From the NCBI RefSeq assembly GCF_040802235.1, contig NC_133168.1:31825759-31889758 (forward strand): a stretch of DNA of 64,000 nucleotides. The letters are read 5' to 3'. The notes beneath the pieces are model-generated. The model ran no database searches and was not told the DNA's origin. It saw only the letters and a program-made list of their open reading frames with translations. The translations under genes were made by a program, and so were the position numbers. Below are positions 1 to 12,560 of the stretch, piece by piece. The stretch is from Manis javanica. Taxonomy: Eukaryota; Chordata; Mammalia; Pholidota; Manidae. Within the stretch, counting starts at the first letter, position 1. Each line of letters begins with the position of its first letter.

Positions 1-48
1 ACTCACTGCGATTTGGGCATAACAGTTTGTTCAGTTTTTTCTTTGTTC

Positions 49-3000
49 TTATACTACACAGATAAGTGAAATCATTTGATACTTGTCTTTCTCTTCCTGG
101 CTTATTTCACTGAGCATAATACCCTCTAGCTCAATCCATGTTGTTGCAAATGGTAGGATTTGTTTTCTTCTTATGGATGAACAATATTCTATTGTGTATA
201 TGTACCACATCTTCTTTGTCCATTCATCTACTGATGGACACTTGGGTTGCTTCCATTTCTTGGTTATTGTAAACAGTGCTTCAATAAACATAGGAGTGCA
301 TATATCTTTTTCAAACTGTGCTGCTGCATTCTTAGGGTATATTCCTAGAAGTCGAATTCCTGTGTCAAATGGTATGTCTACTGAGCTTTTTGAGGAACTT
401 CCATACTGCTTTCCACAATGGTTGATCTAATTTACATTCCCACCAGCAGTGTAGGAGGGTTCCCCTTTCTCCACAACCTCACCAACATTTGTTGTTGTTC
501 GTCTTTTGAATGGTGGCAATCCTTACTGGTCTGAGGTGATATCGCATTGTGGTTTTAATTTGCATTTCTTGGATGACTAGTGATGTGGAGCATCCTTTCA
601 TGTGTCTGTTGGCCATCTGAATTTCTTCTTTGGAGAATGGTCTGTTTAGATCTTCTGCCCATTTTTTAATTGGCTTATTTGCTTTTTGTTTGTTGAGGTG
701 TGTGAGCTCTTTATATAATTTGGATGTCAACCCCTTATCAGATGTATCATTTATGAATATATTCTCCCATACTGTAGGATGTCTTTTTGTTCTACTGATA
801 GTATCCTTTGCTGTACAGAAGCTTTTTAGTTTGATATACTCTCACTTGTTCATTTTTGCTTTTATTACCCTTGCCCAGGAGATATGTTCATAAGGAAGTT
901 GCTCATATTTAAGTCCAAGAGATTTTCGCTTATATTTTTTTCTAAGACTTTTGTGGTTTCATAACTTACATTCAGGTCTTTGATCCATTTTGAGCTTACT
1001 TCTGTGTTTGGGGTTGGACAGTGATCCAGTTTCATTCTCTTACATGTAGCTGTCCAGTTTTGCCAACACAAAGTGTTGAAGAGGCTTTCATTTCCCCATT
1101 GTATATCCATGGCTCCTTTATCATAAATTAATTGACCATATATGCTTGAGTTTATATCTGAACTCTCTATTCTGTTCCACTGGTCTATGGGTTATTCTTT
1201 TGCCAGTACCAAATTGTCTGATTACTGTGGCTTTGTAGTAGAGCTTGAAGTCAGGAAGCATAATTCCGCCTGCATTATTCCTCCTTCTCAGGATTGCTTT
1301 GGCTATTTGGGGTCATTTGTTATTCCGTATGAATTTTAGAACTTTTTGCTCTAGTTCATTGAAGAATGCTGTAGATATTATGACAGGGATTGCATTGAAT
1401 CTGTAGATTGCTTTAGGCAGGATGGCCATTTTGACAATATTAATTCTTCCTGGCCAAGAGCATGGGATGAATTTCCATTTATTAGTGTCCTCTTAAATTT
1501 CTCTTAAGAGCCTCATGTAGTTATCAGGGTATAGGTCTTTCACTTCCTTGTTTAGGTTTATTCCTAAGTATTTTAGTATTTTTGATGTAATTGTGAGTGG
1601 AATTGTTTTCCTGATTTCTCTTTCTGTTACTTCATCATTAGTGTATAGGAATGCAACAGATTTCTCTGTTTTACTTTTGTATCCTGCAACTTTGCTGAAT
1701 TCAGATATTAGATCTAGGAGTTTGGAGTGGATTCTTTAGGGTTTTTTATGTACAATACCATGTCATCTATAAACAGGGACAGTTTAACCTCTTCCTTTCT
1801 TATCTGGATGCCTTTTATTTATTTGTGTTGTTTGATTACCATGGCTAGGACCTCCAGAACTATGTTGAATAACAGTGGGGTCAGTGGGTATCCTTGTCTT
1901 GTTCCTGATCTTAAAGGGAAAGCTTTCAGCTTCTCACTTTTAAGTACAATGTTGGCTGTGGGTTTGTCATATATGGCCTTTATTATGTTGAGGTACTTGC
2001 CCTCTATACCCATTTTGTTGGGAGTTTTTATCATGAATGGATGTTGAATTTTGTCAAATGCTTTTTCAGCATCTATGGAGATGATCATGTAGTTTTTGTC
2101 CTTTTTTTCGATGTAACGTATGATGTTGATGAATTTTCAAATATTGTACCATCCTTGCATCCCTGGCATAAACCCCACTTGATCATGATGGATGATCTTT
2201 TCAATGTATTTTTGAATTCAGTTTGCTAATATTTTGTTTAGTATTTTTGCATCTATGTTCATCAGGGATATTGGTCTATAAGTTTCTTTTTTTGTGGCAT
2301 TAGAGTGATCTTGGCCTCATAGAATGAGTTTGGGAGTATTCCCTCCTGTTCTACTTTTTGGAAAACTTTGAGGTGGATGCATGTTAGGTCTTCATTAAAT
2401 GTTTGATAAAATTCAGCAGTGAAACCATCTGGTCCAGGAGTTTTGTTCTTAGGTAGTTTTTTGATTACCAATTCAATTTCTTTTTTTTGATTACCAATTC
2501 AATTTCTTTGCTGGTAATTCAGATTTTCTGTTTCTTCCTTGGCCAGCCTTGGAAGGTTGTATTTTTCAAGAAAGTTGTCAATTTCTTCTAGGTTATCCAG
2601 TTTGTTACCATACACTTTTTTGTAGTATTCTCTCATAATTCTTTGTATTTCTGTGGTGTCTGTAGGGATTTTTCCTTTCTCATTTCTGATTCTGTTTATG
2701 TGTGTAGACTCCCTTTTTCTCTTGATAAGTCTGGCTAGGAGTTTATCTATTTTGTTTATTTTCTTGAAGAATCAGCTTCTGCTTTCATTAATTCTTTCTA
2801 TTGTTTTATTCTTCTCAATTTTATTTATTTATGCTTTAATCTTTATTATGTCCCTCCTTCTACTAACTTTCACCCTAATTTGTTCTTCCTTTTCAAGTTT
2901 CATTAATTGTGAGTTTAGACTGTTTATTTTGGATTGTTCTTCCTTCCTGAGGTAGGCCTGTATTGCAATATATTTCCCTCATAGCACGGCCTTTGCTGTG

Positions 3001-3835
3001 TCCTACAGATTCTGTGTTGTTGAATCATTGTTGCCATTTGTCTCTATATATTGCTTCATCTTTGTTTTTATTTGGTCATTGATCTATTGATTATTTAGAA
3101 GCATGTGATAAGCTTCCATGTTTTTGTGGGCTTTTTCATTTTCTTTGTGTAATTTCTTTCTAGTTTCATACCTTTGTGATCTGAGAAGCTGATTGGTACA
3201 GTTTCAGTGTTTTTGAATTTACTGAGGTTCTTTTTGTGGCCTTGGATATGATCTGTTCTTGAAAGTGTTCCATGTGCACTTGAGAAGTGTGTACCTTGTT
3301 GCTTTTGGATGGAGTGTTCTGTAGATGTCTGTTAGGTCCATCTGTTGTAATACATTGTTCAGTGCCTCTGTCTCTTTACTTATTTTTTGTTTGATCTGTC
3401 CTTTGGAGTAACTGGTGTGTTGAAGTCTCCTAAAATGAATGCATTGCATTCTATTTACCCCTTTAATTCTCTTAGTATTTGTAGGTGATACTGTGTTGGG
3501 TGCATAGATATTTATAACAGATATATCCTCTTGTTGGACTGACCCATTTATCATTATGTAATGTCTTTCTTTGTCTCTTGTGACTTTCTTTGTTTTGAAG
3601 TCTATTTAGGCTGACACAAGTAGGGCAACTCCTGCTTTTTTCTCCCCATTGGTTGCATGAAATATCTTTTTCCATCCCTTTACTTTCAGTCTGTGTATGT
3701 CTTTGGGTTTGAAGTGAGTCTTTGTAGGCAGCATATAGATGGGTCATGTTTTTTAATCCATTCAGTGACTCTATGTCTTTTGATTGGTGCATTCAGACCA
3801 TTTACATTTGGGTGTTTATCAATACTTATTGCCAT
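49..3835 (-). pseudogene. L1-A ORF2 (endonuclease-reverse transcriptase) pseudogene
   Basis: This is a relic of L1 ORF2p, which nicks target DNA with an APE-like endonuclease and copies L1 RNA by target-primed reverse transcription. The start codon is the minus-strand ATG at 3835-3833, matching the ORF2 starts of L1-B and L1-C, and the TAA stop is at 51-49. Endonuclease sequence lies at about 3835-3220 in broken frames. RT sequence is best preserved at 2088-1819, where the [11 protein letters not shown] box and the LRSGTRQG box are readable. The active-site FADD box at 1773-1762 reads FIDD. The C-terminal segment (291-49) with the Cys-containing region is still open. The 3787-nt span is close to the intact 3.8 kb, but several frameshifts and a small tandem duplication (2457-2506) break it. 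Confidence 0.92.
2457..2506. repeat. 26-bp tandem duplication inside L1-A ORF2
   Basis: The unit containing TGATTACCAATTCAATTTC occurs twice in tandem, the second copy with two extra T residues in its leading T run. The other L1 copies have one unit here, so the duplication arose in L1-A after insertion or during its own insertion. It is likely replication slippage on the T-rich lead. Confidence 0.9.
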
Positions 3836-4064
3836 TTCAGGCTTTAGATTCATGGTTATCAAAGGTTCAAGAATAATTCCCTTACTATTTAACAGTCTAA
3901 TTTAACTCACTTTGTGTGCTATTACAAACACAACCTTAAGGTTTTCTGTCTCTTTTTTTCCTTATTTTTCTTCCTCCTCCATTCTTTTATATGTTATGAA
4001 TCATATTCTGTACTCTTTGCCCACCCCTTGGGTGACATCTATTTAGCCTTAGGAGCACTTCCAT

Positions 4065-4923
4065 CTATTGCACTTCCTCCAAAATGCACTGTAGAGGTGG
4101 TTTGTGGGAGGTAAATTCTCTCAGCTTTTTCTTATCTGAAAGTTGTTTAATTCCTCCTTCAAATTTAAATGAATACCTTGCCAGGTAGAGTATTCTTGGT
4201 TCAAGGCCCTTCTGCTTCATTGCATTAAATATATCATGCCACTCCCTTCTGGCCTGTAAGGTTTCTGTTGAGAAATCTGATGATAAGTTGATGGGTTTTC
4301 CTTTGTATGTGATCTTTTTTCTCTGTCTAGCTGCTGTAAAAGTCTGTCTTTATCCTTGATCTTTGCCATTTTAATTATATGTCTTGATGTCGTCTTCCTT
4401 AGGTCCCTTGTGTTGGGATATCTGTGCACCTTCATGGTTTGAGATACTATCTCCTTCCCCATATTGGGAAGTTTTCAACAATTTCCTCCTCAATGACACT
4501 TTTTATCCCTTTTTCTCTCTCTTCTTCTTCTGGTACCTCTATAGTATGAATATTGTTCTGTTTGGATTCATCACACAATTCTCTCAACATTCTTTCATTC
4601 TTGGAGATTCTTTTTTCTCTTTGTGCCTCAGCTTCTTTATATTCCTCTTCTCTAATTTCTATTCCATTTACCATCTCTTATTCTTCATCTAATCTGCTTT
4701 TAAATCCTTCCATTGTATGTTGCATTTCACATATGGAATTTCTTAATGATTAAATTGCCAACTTAAATTCATTCCTGAGTTCTTGAGTATTTCTCTGTAC
4801 CTCCATAAGCATGTTTATTATTTTTCTTTTGAACTATCTTCAGGCAGATTGGTGAGTTCAGCTTCATCTGACACTTTTTCTGGGGTTTGTGAGATTTTGG
4901 TCTGAACAATGTTCTTTTGACAT
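4065..4923 (-). pseudogene. L1-A ORF1 (RNA-binding nucleic-acid chaperone) pseudogene
   Basis: This is a relic of L1 ORF1p, a trimeric coiled-coil RNA-binding protein that coats L1 RNA. The minus-strand ATG is at 4923-4921 and the TAG stop at 4067-4065, about 286 codons in length as for relatives. Readable pieces include a charged coiled-coil segment, the RRM start with the EVPEEEEREKG stretch (about 4570-4530), and a C-terminal domain segment with KIKDKDRLLQ (about 4345). Frame changes near 4460 and upstream of 4674 split it into at least three pieces. No function is expected. Confidence 0.88.
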
Positions 4924-4985
4924 TTCCTATTTCTGTGTGGTACCCACTAGTGCCCAGAAGCAATGCCAACAACAATGATTCCAGT

Positions 4986-5576
4986 GTGTTGGACTCATGA
5001 AAACTAAATGAGGCCTAGAGAATTTTTAAAGATATGTACTTACTGTAACCTCTACTCACTGAAGTTCAAATTCTTCGCTCAAAGGGCAGATGAGTTTCCT
5101 ACTTACCAGATGTCCATTGAAGCTTTTTTTTCACTCAAGGCAATTCCTTCTATATTTTCTTTATTAGTAATGAAACTCAAAGGAACTGACTTTGTAAACT
5201 ATGAACATTTATTTTTATGGGACAGTTGTTTATATTCAAATCTGATTATCTTGAAACTTGTATTTGAAAGGTGGGTACTTTAGTTCACAATTCTCCCAAA
5301 AATATGAAACCAAATAGTTGTGAACTCTATTTTATTTATCTTAAAGGAGGAACAATACAGATAGTTTTCTCAGAAATATGTACAAAATATTAAAAGATGT
5401 ATATTACTTCAGAAATTTTATGTAAAATACTAGGATAGGTTGTCCTTAAAATGCATTTGATTTTGCGGGGACTCTCATTGTGAAGGCAGTTAATTAGCCT
5501 TCTCTGTGAACTTCTAATTAGGATGTGTAGATGTTTTCAAAAGAAGAAAGGGAAGAATCTATTAAAAACCTTTTAC
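4986..5576. other. Unidentified AT-rich spacer between two head-to-head L1s
   Basis: No gene and no repeat family is recognised. The stretch separates the 5' ends of L1-A (minus) and L1-B (plus), and contains only one short ORF (5008-5283) with no recognisable protein features. It is probably the remains of the original target DNA. Confidence 0.6.
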
Positions 5577-6218
5577 TGGGAAGATTAAAGATGGCTGCAT
5601 GAGAGGAGAGACAGAGGCTTCCTCCTAAAACTGGATACACTAAGAAAATATAATTGGTGCAACTAATTCTGAGAGAGCAACAGGAAAGAGGATGGCACCA
5701 GACTGCATGCACCTGGAGAAAAGAGCAGACGTCACTAAAAGGGGTAATGTACCAGAGCTGTGGCTTGGTGGGACCGGAGCCCTTCCCCAACCCTAGCTCA
5801 CCCCAGCAGGAGGAAGAGAAACTAAGCAGGGAGGGAGTGGAAGGCTGGGACTGCTGAATACCTAGCTCTGGATATCTGCACTGGGAGCACAGACCTACAT
5901 TTCATGGTGCTTTCATCATACTCTTCTGATTAAGGGGTTGGAAAGCTGGGACAGGTGGAGTTCCAGGGGAAACTGGGATTCCAGCCGCTTATGGACAGCA
6001 GGGATCCATATACAGCTGCTCTGGGACAAAAGCTTATACCTGTGTTCTCGGCCCACTGGTTCAGGTAGTGGAGGCAGGCATAGTAGCCGGGAAGCAGGAA
6101 ACAGTTCTTTCCTCCCTGCAGGCATCAATACTGCTCCCCTGCAACCCTTGACATTGCTTCAGGGATGGGTCAGAGTCAGAATAAAGCTTCTGGACACTAA
6201 AGGGCACCATATACAAAC
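5577..6218 (+). promoter_or_regulatory. L1-B 5'UTR / internal promoter region (decayed)
   Basis: This 642-bp leader begins with the AAGATGGC-type motif typical of many mammalian L1 5' ends and runs to the ORF1 ATG. It aligns with 26285-26893 of L1-C. In L1s this region acts as an internal RNA polymerase II promoter. Whether this copy retains any activity cannot be judged from sequence alone. Confidence 0.8.
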
Positions 6219-7069
6219 ATGAAACATTAAAGAAACCAGGTCCAGAGTAAAATTATTAATACAACTCCTAAGAAAGATTTAAATGATATCAACCTCATGA
6301 GTCTTCCTGAAAGGGAGTTCAAAATAAAAATCAGCAATATGTTAGTGGAGGTACTGAAAGACATCCAAGAATTCAGGAATGAATTCAGGCCAGAAATCCA
6401 ATCATTGAAGAGTATGAAGGAGGGTATTAAAAGCAGGTTGGATATGGTGGAAGATACAATAAGTGAAATAGAAATGAGAGAAGAGGAATAAAAGAAGCTG
6501 AGGCACACGGAACAAAAAGATGTCTAACAATTAAAGAATATGAGAGAACTATGTGACCAATCCAAATGGAAAAATATTCGCATTATAGGGATACCAGAAG
6601 AAGAAGAAGAAGAGAGAGAAAAGGATAGAAAGTGTCTTTGAGGAGGTAGTGCTGAAAACTTCCCCAATCTGGGGAAGGAGATAGTCTCTCAGGCCATGGA
6701 GATCCACACATCTTCCAACACAAGGGACCCAAGGAAGACAACACCAAGACACATAGTGATTAAAATGGAAAGGATCAAGGAAAAGGACAGACTGTTAAAA
6801 GCAGCCAGAGACAGAAATAAGATCACATATACAGGAAAGCCCATTAGGTTAACATCAGACCTCTCAGCAGAAACCTTACAGGCCAGAAGGGAGTGGCATA
6901 TGTATTTAATGCCATGAAGCAGAAGGGCCTGGAACCAAGATTACTTTATCCAGAAAGATTATCATTTAAATTTGAAGGAGGGATTAAACAATTTCAAGAT
7001 AAGCAACAGCTGAGAGAATTTACCTCCCACAAACCATCTCTACAGTCTATTTTGGAGGGACTGCTATAG
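6219..7069 (+). pseudogene. L1-B ORF1 pseudogene
   Basis: This is ORF1p sequence matching the L1-C ORF1. The homologous ATG at 6219 is followed by a TAA at codon 4, so the frame is closed at once. The coiled-coil segment survives at about 6297-6491 and part of the RRM and C-terminal domain at 6696-6917 (TTPRHIVIKMERIKEKDRLLKA). A TAG at 7067-7069 marks the ancestral end. At least three frame changes separate the pieces. Confidence 0.9.
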
Positions 7070-7378
7070 ATGGAAGTGTTCCTAAGGTTGAATAGCTGTA
7101 ACCAGAGGTAATAAAACCACAGTAAAGAAAGTAGAACAGCTGATTACTAAGCAAATGCAAAATTAAATTAACTATCCCCAAAGTCAATCAAGGGATAGAC
7201 AAAAAGTACAGAATATGATATTTAATATATAAAGAATGGAGGAGGAAGAAAAGGAGAAGAAACAGAAAAGAACCTTTAGACTGTGTTTGTAACAGCATAC
7301 TAAGTGAGTTAAGTTAGGCTCTCAGATAGAAAGGAAATTAACCTTGAACCTTTGGTAACCATTAATCTAAAGCCTGCA

Positions 7379-10300
7379 ATGGCAATAAGTACATACCTAT
7401 CGATAATCACCCTAAATGTAAATGGAATGAATGCACCAACCAAAAGGCACAGAGTCACTGAATGGATAAAAAACAAGACCCATCTATATACTGCTCACAA
7501 AAGACTCACCTCAAACCCAAAGATATACACAGACAGAAAGTCAAGGGATGAAAAAAGATATTTTATGCAAACAACAGAGAGTAAAAAACAGGTGTTGCAG
7601 TACTAGTGTCAGACAAAATAGACTTCAAAACAAAGAAAGAAACAAGAGATAAAGAAGCACATTACATAATGATAAAGGGCTCAGTCCAACAAGAGGATAT
7701 AACCATTAGAAATATATATATGCATCCAACACAGGAGCACCAGCATATGTGAAACAAATACTAACAGAACTAAAGGAGGAAATAGAATGCGATGTATTCA
7801 TTTTAAGAGACTGCAACAAACCATTCACTCCAAAGGACAGATCCACCAGAAAGAAAATAAGTAAGGACACAGAAGCACTGAACAAAAACCTAGAACAGAT
7901 AGACCTAATAGACATCTACAGAACTCTACACCCAAAAGCAACAGGATAAACATTCTTCTCAAGTGCACATGGAACATTCTCCAGAATAGACCACATACAA
8001 GGCCACAAAAAGAACCTCAGTAAATTAAAAAAGATTCAAATTCTACTTTTCAGAACACAAAGGTATAAAACTAGAAATAAAATTGTACCAAGAAAGCAAA
8101 AAGGCTCACAAACACATGGAGGCTTAACAACATGCTCCAAAATAATCAATGGATCAATGACCATTGATTATTATTAAAATGGAGATCAAGCAATATATGG
8201 AAACAAATGACAACAACACAAAGCCCCAAATACTGTGAGACACAGTGAAAGCAGTCTTAAGAGGAAAGTATATAGCAATCCAGGCATATTTAAAGAAGGA
8301 ATAACAATCCCAAATGAATAGTCTAACATCACAATTATTGAAAGTGTAAAAAGAAGAACAAATGAGGCCTAAAGTCAGCAGAAGGAGGGACATAATAAAG
8401 ATCAGAGAAGAAATAAACAAAATAGAGAAGCATAAAACAGTAGAAAAAGTCAATGAAACCAAGAGCTGGTTCTTTGAGAAAATAAACAAAATAGATAAGC
8501 CTCCAGCCAGACTTCTTAAGAGAAAAAGACAATCCACATACATCAACAGAATCAAAAACAAGAAAGGAAACATCACGATGGACTCCACAGAAATACAAAG
8601 AATTATTAGAGACTACAATGAAAACCTATATGCTAACAAGCTGGAAAACCTAGGAGAAATGGACAACTTCCTAGACAAATACAACCTTCCAAGACTGACC
8701 CAGAAAGAAATAGAAAATCTAAACAAACCAATTACCAGCAATGAAATTGAAGCAGTAATCAAAAAACTACCCAAGTAAAAACCCCCAGGTCAGATGGATT
8801 TACCTCGGAATTTTAACAGACATACAGAGAAGACATAATACCCATTCTCCTTAAAGTTTTCCAAAAAATATAAGAGGAGGAAATACTCCCAAACATATTC
8901 TATGAAACCAACATCACCCTAATATAAAAACAAGGCAAAGACCCCAACAAAAAAGAAAATTACAGACCAATATCCCTGATGAACATAGATGCAAAAATAC
9001 TCAACAACATATTAGCAAACAGAATTCAAAATACATCAAAGGGATCATACACCATGACCAAGTGGGATACATGGCAGGGATGCAGGGATGGTACAACATT
9101 CGAAAATCCATCAACATCATCCACCACATAAACAAAAAGAAGAACAAAAACCACATGATCACCGCCATAGATGCTGAAATAGCATTCGACAAAATTCAGC
9201 ATCCATTCATGATAAAAACTCTTAACAAAATGTGTATAGAGGGCAAGTATCACAACATAATAAAGGCCATAGATGATAAACCCACAGCCAACATCATACT
9301 GAACAGTGAGAAGCTGGAAGCTTTTCCTCTGAGATTGGGTACAAGACAGGGATGCCCACTCTCCCCACTGTTATTCAACATAGTACTGGAAGTCCTAGCC
9401 ATGGCAATTAGACAAAACAAAAAATACAAGGAATCCAAATTGGTAAAGAAGAAGTTAAACTATCACTATTTGCAAATGACAAGATACTGTACATAAAAAA
9501 CCCTAAAGACTCCATTCCAAAACTAGTAGAACTGATATCAAAATACAGCAGAGTGGCAGGATACAAAATTAACACACAGAAATCCATGGCTTTTCTATAC
9601 ACTAACAATGAACTAATAGAAAGAGAAATCAGGAAAACAATTCCATTCACAATAGCATCAGAAAGAATAAAATACTTAGGTATAAACCTAACCAAGGAAG
9701 TGAAAGACCTATACCCTGAAAACCACAAGACCCTCTTAAGAGAAATTAAAGAGCACCGTAACAAGTGCAAACTCATCCCATGCTCCTGGCTAAGAAGAAT
9801 TAATATCGTCAAAATGGCCATCCTGCCCAAAGCAATATACAGATTCGATGCAATCCCTATCAAATTACCAACAGCATTCTTCAATGAACTGGAACAAATA
9901 TTTCAAAAATTCATATGGAAACACCAAATACCCTGAATAGCCAAAGGAATCCTGAGAAGGAAGAATAAAATGGCGGGGGATCTCACTCCCCAACTTCAAG
10001 GCCTACTACAAAGCCACAGTAATCAAGACAATTTGGTACTGGCACAAGAACAGAGCCACAGACCAGTGGAACAGAATAGAGACTCCAGACATTAACCCAG
10101 ACATATATGGTCAATTAATATATGGTAAAGGAGCCATGGACATGCAATGGGGAAATGACAGTCTCTTCAACAGATGGTGCTGGCAAAACTGGACAGCTAC
10201 ATGTAAGAGAATGAAACTCGATCACTGTCTAACCCCATACACAAAAGTAAATTCAAAATGGATCAAAGACCTGAATGTAAGTCATGAAACCATAAAATTC

Positions 10301-11197
10301 TTAGAAAAAATCACAGGCAAATATCTCTTGGACATAAACATGAGTGACTTCTTCATGAACATGTCTCTCTGTGCAAGGGAAACAAAAGCTAAAATGAACA
10401 GGTGGGACTATATTAAGCTGAAGAGCTTCCATACAGCAAAGGACATCATCAATAGAACAAAAAGGTACCCTACAGTATAGAAGAATATATTCATAAATCA
10501 AAGATCCACTAAAGGCTCAACATCCAAAATATGTAAAGAGCTCATACACCTCAACAAACAAAAAGCAAATAATCCAATTAAAAAATGGGCAGAGGAGCTG
10601 AACAGACAGTTCTCCAAAGAAGAAATTCAGATGGCCAACAGACACATGAAAAGATTCTCCACATCGCTAGTCATCAGAGAAATGCAAATTAAAACCACAA
10701 TGAGATATCACCTCACACCAGTAAGGCTCGCCACCATCCAAAAGACAAACAACAAATGTTGGTGAGGTTGTGGAGAAAGGGGAACCCTCCTACACTGCTG
10801 GTGGGAATGTAAATTAGTTCAACCACTGTGGAAAGCAATATGGAGGTTCCTCATAAAGCTCAAAATAGAAGTACCATTTGACTCAGGAATTCCACTTCAA
10901 GGAATTTACCCTAAGAATGCAGCAGTCCAGTTTGAGAAAGACAGATGCACCCCTTTGTTTATCGCAGCACTATTTACAATAGCCAAGAAATGGAAGCAAC
11001 CTAAGTGTCCATCAGTAGATGAATGGACAAAGAAGATGTGGTGCATATACACAATGGAATATTATTCAGCCATAAGAAGAAAACAAATCCTACCATTTGC
11101 AAAAACATGGATGGAGTTAAAGGGTATTATGCTCAGTGATATAAGCCATGCAGAGAAAGACAAGTACCAGATGATTTCACTCATATGTGGAGTATAA
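7379..11197 (+). pseudogene. L1-B ORF2 (endonuclease-RT) pseudogene
   Basis: The ATG at 7379 matches the ORF2 start of other copies and the TAA at 11195-11197 the end; the 3819-nt span is close to full length. The endonuclease N-terminus (MAISTYLSIITLNVNG) is in frame for about 70 codons, then breaks. RT pieces are open at 8362-8778, 9062-9496 and 9553-9936. The catalytic box at 9469-9480 reads FAND instead of FADD, a change of the first active-site aspartate. The C-terminal segment is open at 10136-10480 and 10955-11197. Frameshifts and stops are spread through the span, so the protein is dead. Confidence 0.93.
8141..8172. repeat. Perfect 12-bp inverted repeat inside L1-B ORF2
   Basis: AATAATCAATGG at 8141-8152 is followed after 8 bases by its exact reverse complement at 8161-8172. 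L1-C and L1-E lack the right arm, so it was added in L1-B. A fold-back templated insertion would produce this shape. Confidence 0.85.
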
Positions 11198-11540
11198 GAA
11201 CAAAGATAAACTGAAGGAACAAAACAGCAGCAAAATCACAGAACACAAGAATGGACTAATAGTTACCAAAGGGAAAGGGACTGGGGAGGAGGGGTGGGAA
11301 GGGAGGGATAAGGTCATGGAAAAAGAATGGGGGCCTTGCAATTAGCATGTATAATGCGGGGTGGCATAGGGAGGGATATGCAACACAGAGAAGACAGCTA
11401 GTGATTTTACAGCATCTTACTACACTGATGAACAGTGACTGTAATTGGATTTGTGGGGGGGACTTGGTGAAGAGGGGAATCTAGTAAACATAATGTTATT
11501 CATGTAATTGTAGATTAATGATTAAAAATGAATTAAAATT

Positions 11541-12364
11541 CTGTATTGCTGTATTCAGTAACTTTACTCCTTTGACACAATCATGTCACAGAGTAACTGC
11601 TGTGAATAGTTACTTTTATAAATCTGTATTTGTATTTTTGAGTCCATTCAGCAGGATCGTTCTGAGTTAAAATGTTAAGAAGAGATTCAAAAATGTTCTT
11701 GTTAGCTAAACCATTTCCATAAGCAAATTTTAGGAATCTGGCACAGGAGATTAGACTTTTTAGTCTATGTTACTTTGTCTTGAGAGCTTTTAATTGATTT
11801 CTCTTTTCAGGAACAGTGAGATCAAAGCCATGAAGTGCAGTTTCCCCACTACCTCCCTTGGACCTTTAGTTTACTTTCAAGATTGTTATTAATACTTATA
11901 CTTTACAACAATTCTCTTTGAGGTTTTAGAAGCCAAGTGGCTAGAAGTTTAGGATGTCTAAGATTTGTAACATAAAATTGGTAAAATCAGTGAAGGGGAA
12001 AAAAATGGTAAATCAACTGCAACAGTATTTCCTAAGAGTGTGAATTAAAAAATAAAGCAAATACAAAGTAAACTTTCAAAAAGTCATGTTCTTCATAATA
12101 ATTCAAAAGTTTTTAACACAGCTTTTAGATTTTTCCCTGTATCTGATTTTACTTACACCATAGATGGCACAATGGTTTGAACTTTAACTTGAAGGTGAAT
12201 TTAATGGAATATCTCGACCTTCTAGGTGGGATAATGGCCTAGAATATAAGTTGACATTGATATAATGATATTTATAAACTGAACTACTGCAGATTCTTCT
12301 AACATAAAATTATCCTCTAATGACTCTCAAACTTTTCTAACTGGAATACATGGGAGCAGTAGCA
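11541..12364. other. Intergenic, nothing recognised
   Basis: AT-rich DNA with no ORF of note and no repeat family that I can name. It may be unique sequence or repeats too old to see by eye. Confidence 0.5.
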
Positions 12365-12560
12365 GGAAGTAAGGGAATAGGATTCTGGACCCGAAGCCAG
12401 AAGGCTGTGCGCATCTGTCAGCTTCCCTGTAGGTGTCCCTTTACCTTGGCAAGTCATTTATACTCTTTCTCCCCATAGAATAGATACAGAAATAATTACC
12501 CTATATTCTATGAAATTATTACCAAAATCAAATAACAATGTGGAAAAGCAAGTTAAAATC
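12365..12560 (+). repeat. Probable MIR SINE remnant
   Basis: The order of segments resembles the mammal-wide MIR SINE: a 'gattctgg..ccagaaggctg' head, then a 'ttggcaagtcattta' core, then a purine-rich stretch with 'aataattaccctat'. It is strongly diverged, and a profile search would be needed to confirm it. Confidence 0.5.

Larger units (their letters stand above)
1..4985 (-). mobile_element. L1-A: nearly complete LINE-1, antisense, cut by window start
   Basis: Read on the minus strand this is a LINE-1. About 60 bp of leader lies near 4985-4924, followed by ORF1 (4923-4065), an inter-ORF spacer (4064-3836), ORF2 (3835-49) and the first 48 bp of the 3'UTR, which continues past the left edge. 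The order and spacing match L1-B and L1-C in the same window. The leader resembles the end of the L1-B 5'UTR only up to about 4985, so the copy looks 5'-truncated there. Both ORFs carry many frameshifts and stops, so it cannot move. The exact 5' boundary is uncertain by 20-30 bp, and the 3' tail and target-site duplication lie outside the window. Confidence 0.95.
5577..11540 (+). mobile_element. L1-B: full-length LINE-1
   Basis: This is a complete but dead L1 with 5'UTR (5577-6218), ORF1 (6219-7069), a 309-bp spacer, ORF2 (7379-11197) and a 3'UTR of about 340 bp ending in a poor A-rich tail near 11540. The first bases match the start of L1-C almost position for position, which fixes the 5' end near 5577. 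The 3'UTR shares the same G-rich block and the same final segment with L1-C and L1-D, so the three belong to related subfamilies. I could not find a convincing target-site duplication. Divergence from L1-C is roughly 8-10% in the stretches compared by eye, apart from one nearly identical patch (see findings). Confidence 0.95.

Noticed and set aside
1..11540. L1-A and L1-B as one L1 with a 5' inversion (twin priming)
   Set aside because: Each copy has its own ORF1 and complete ORF2, so they are two separate elements and not one inverted insertion.
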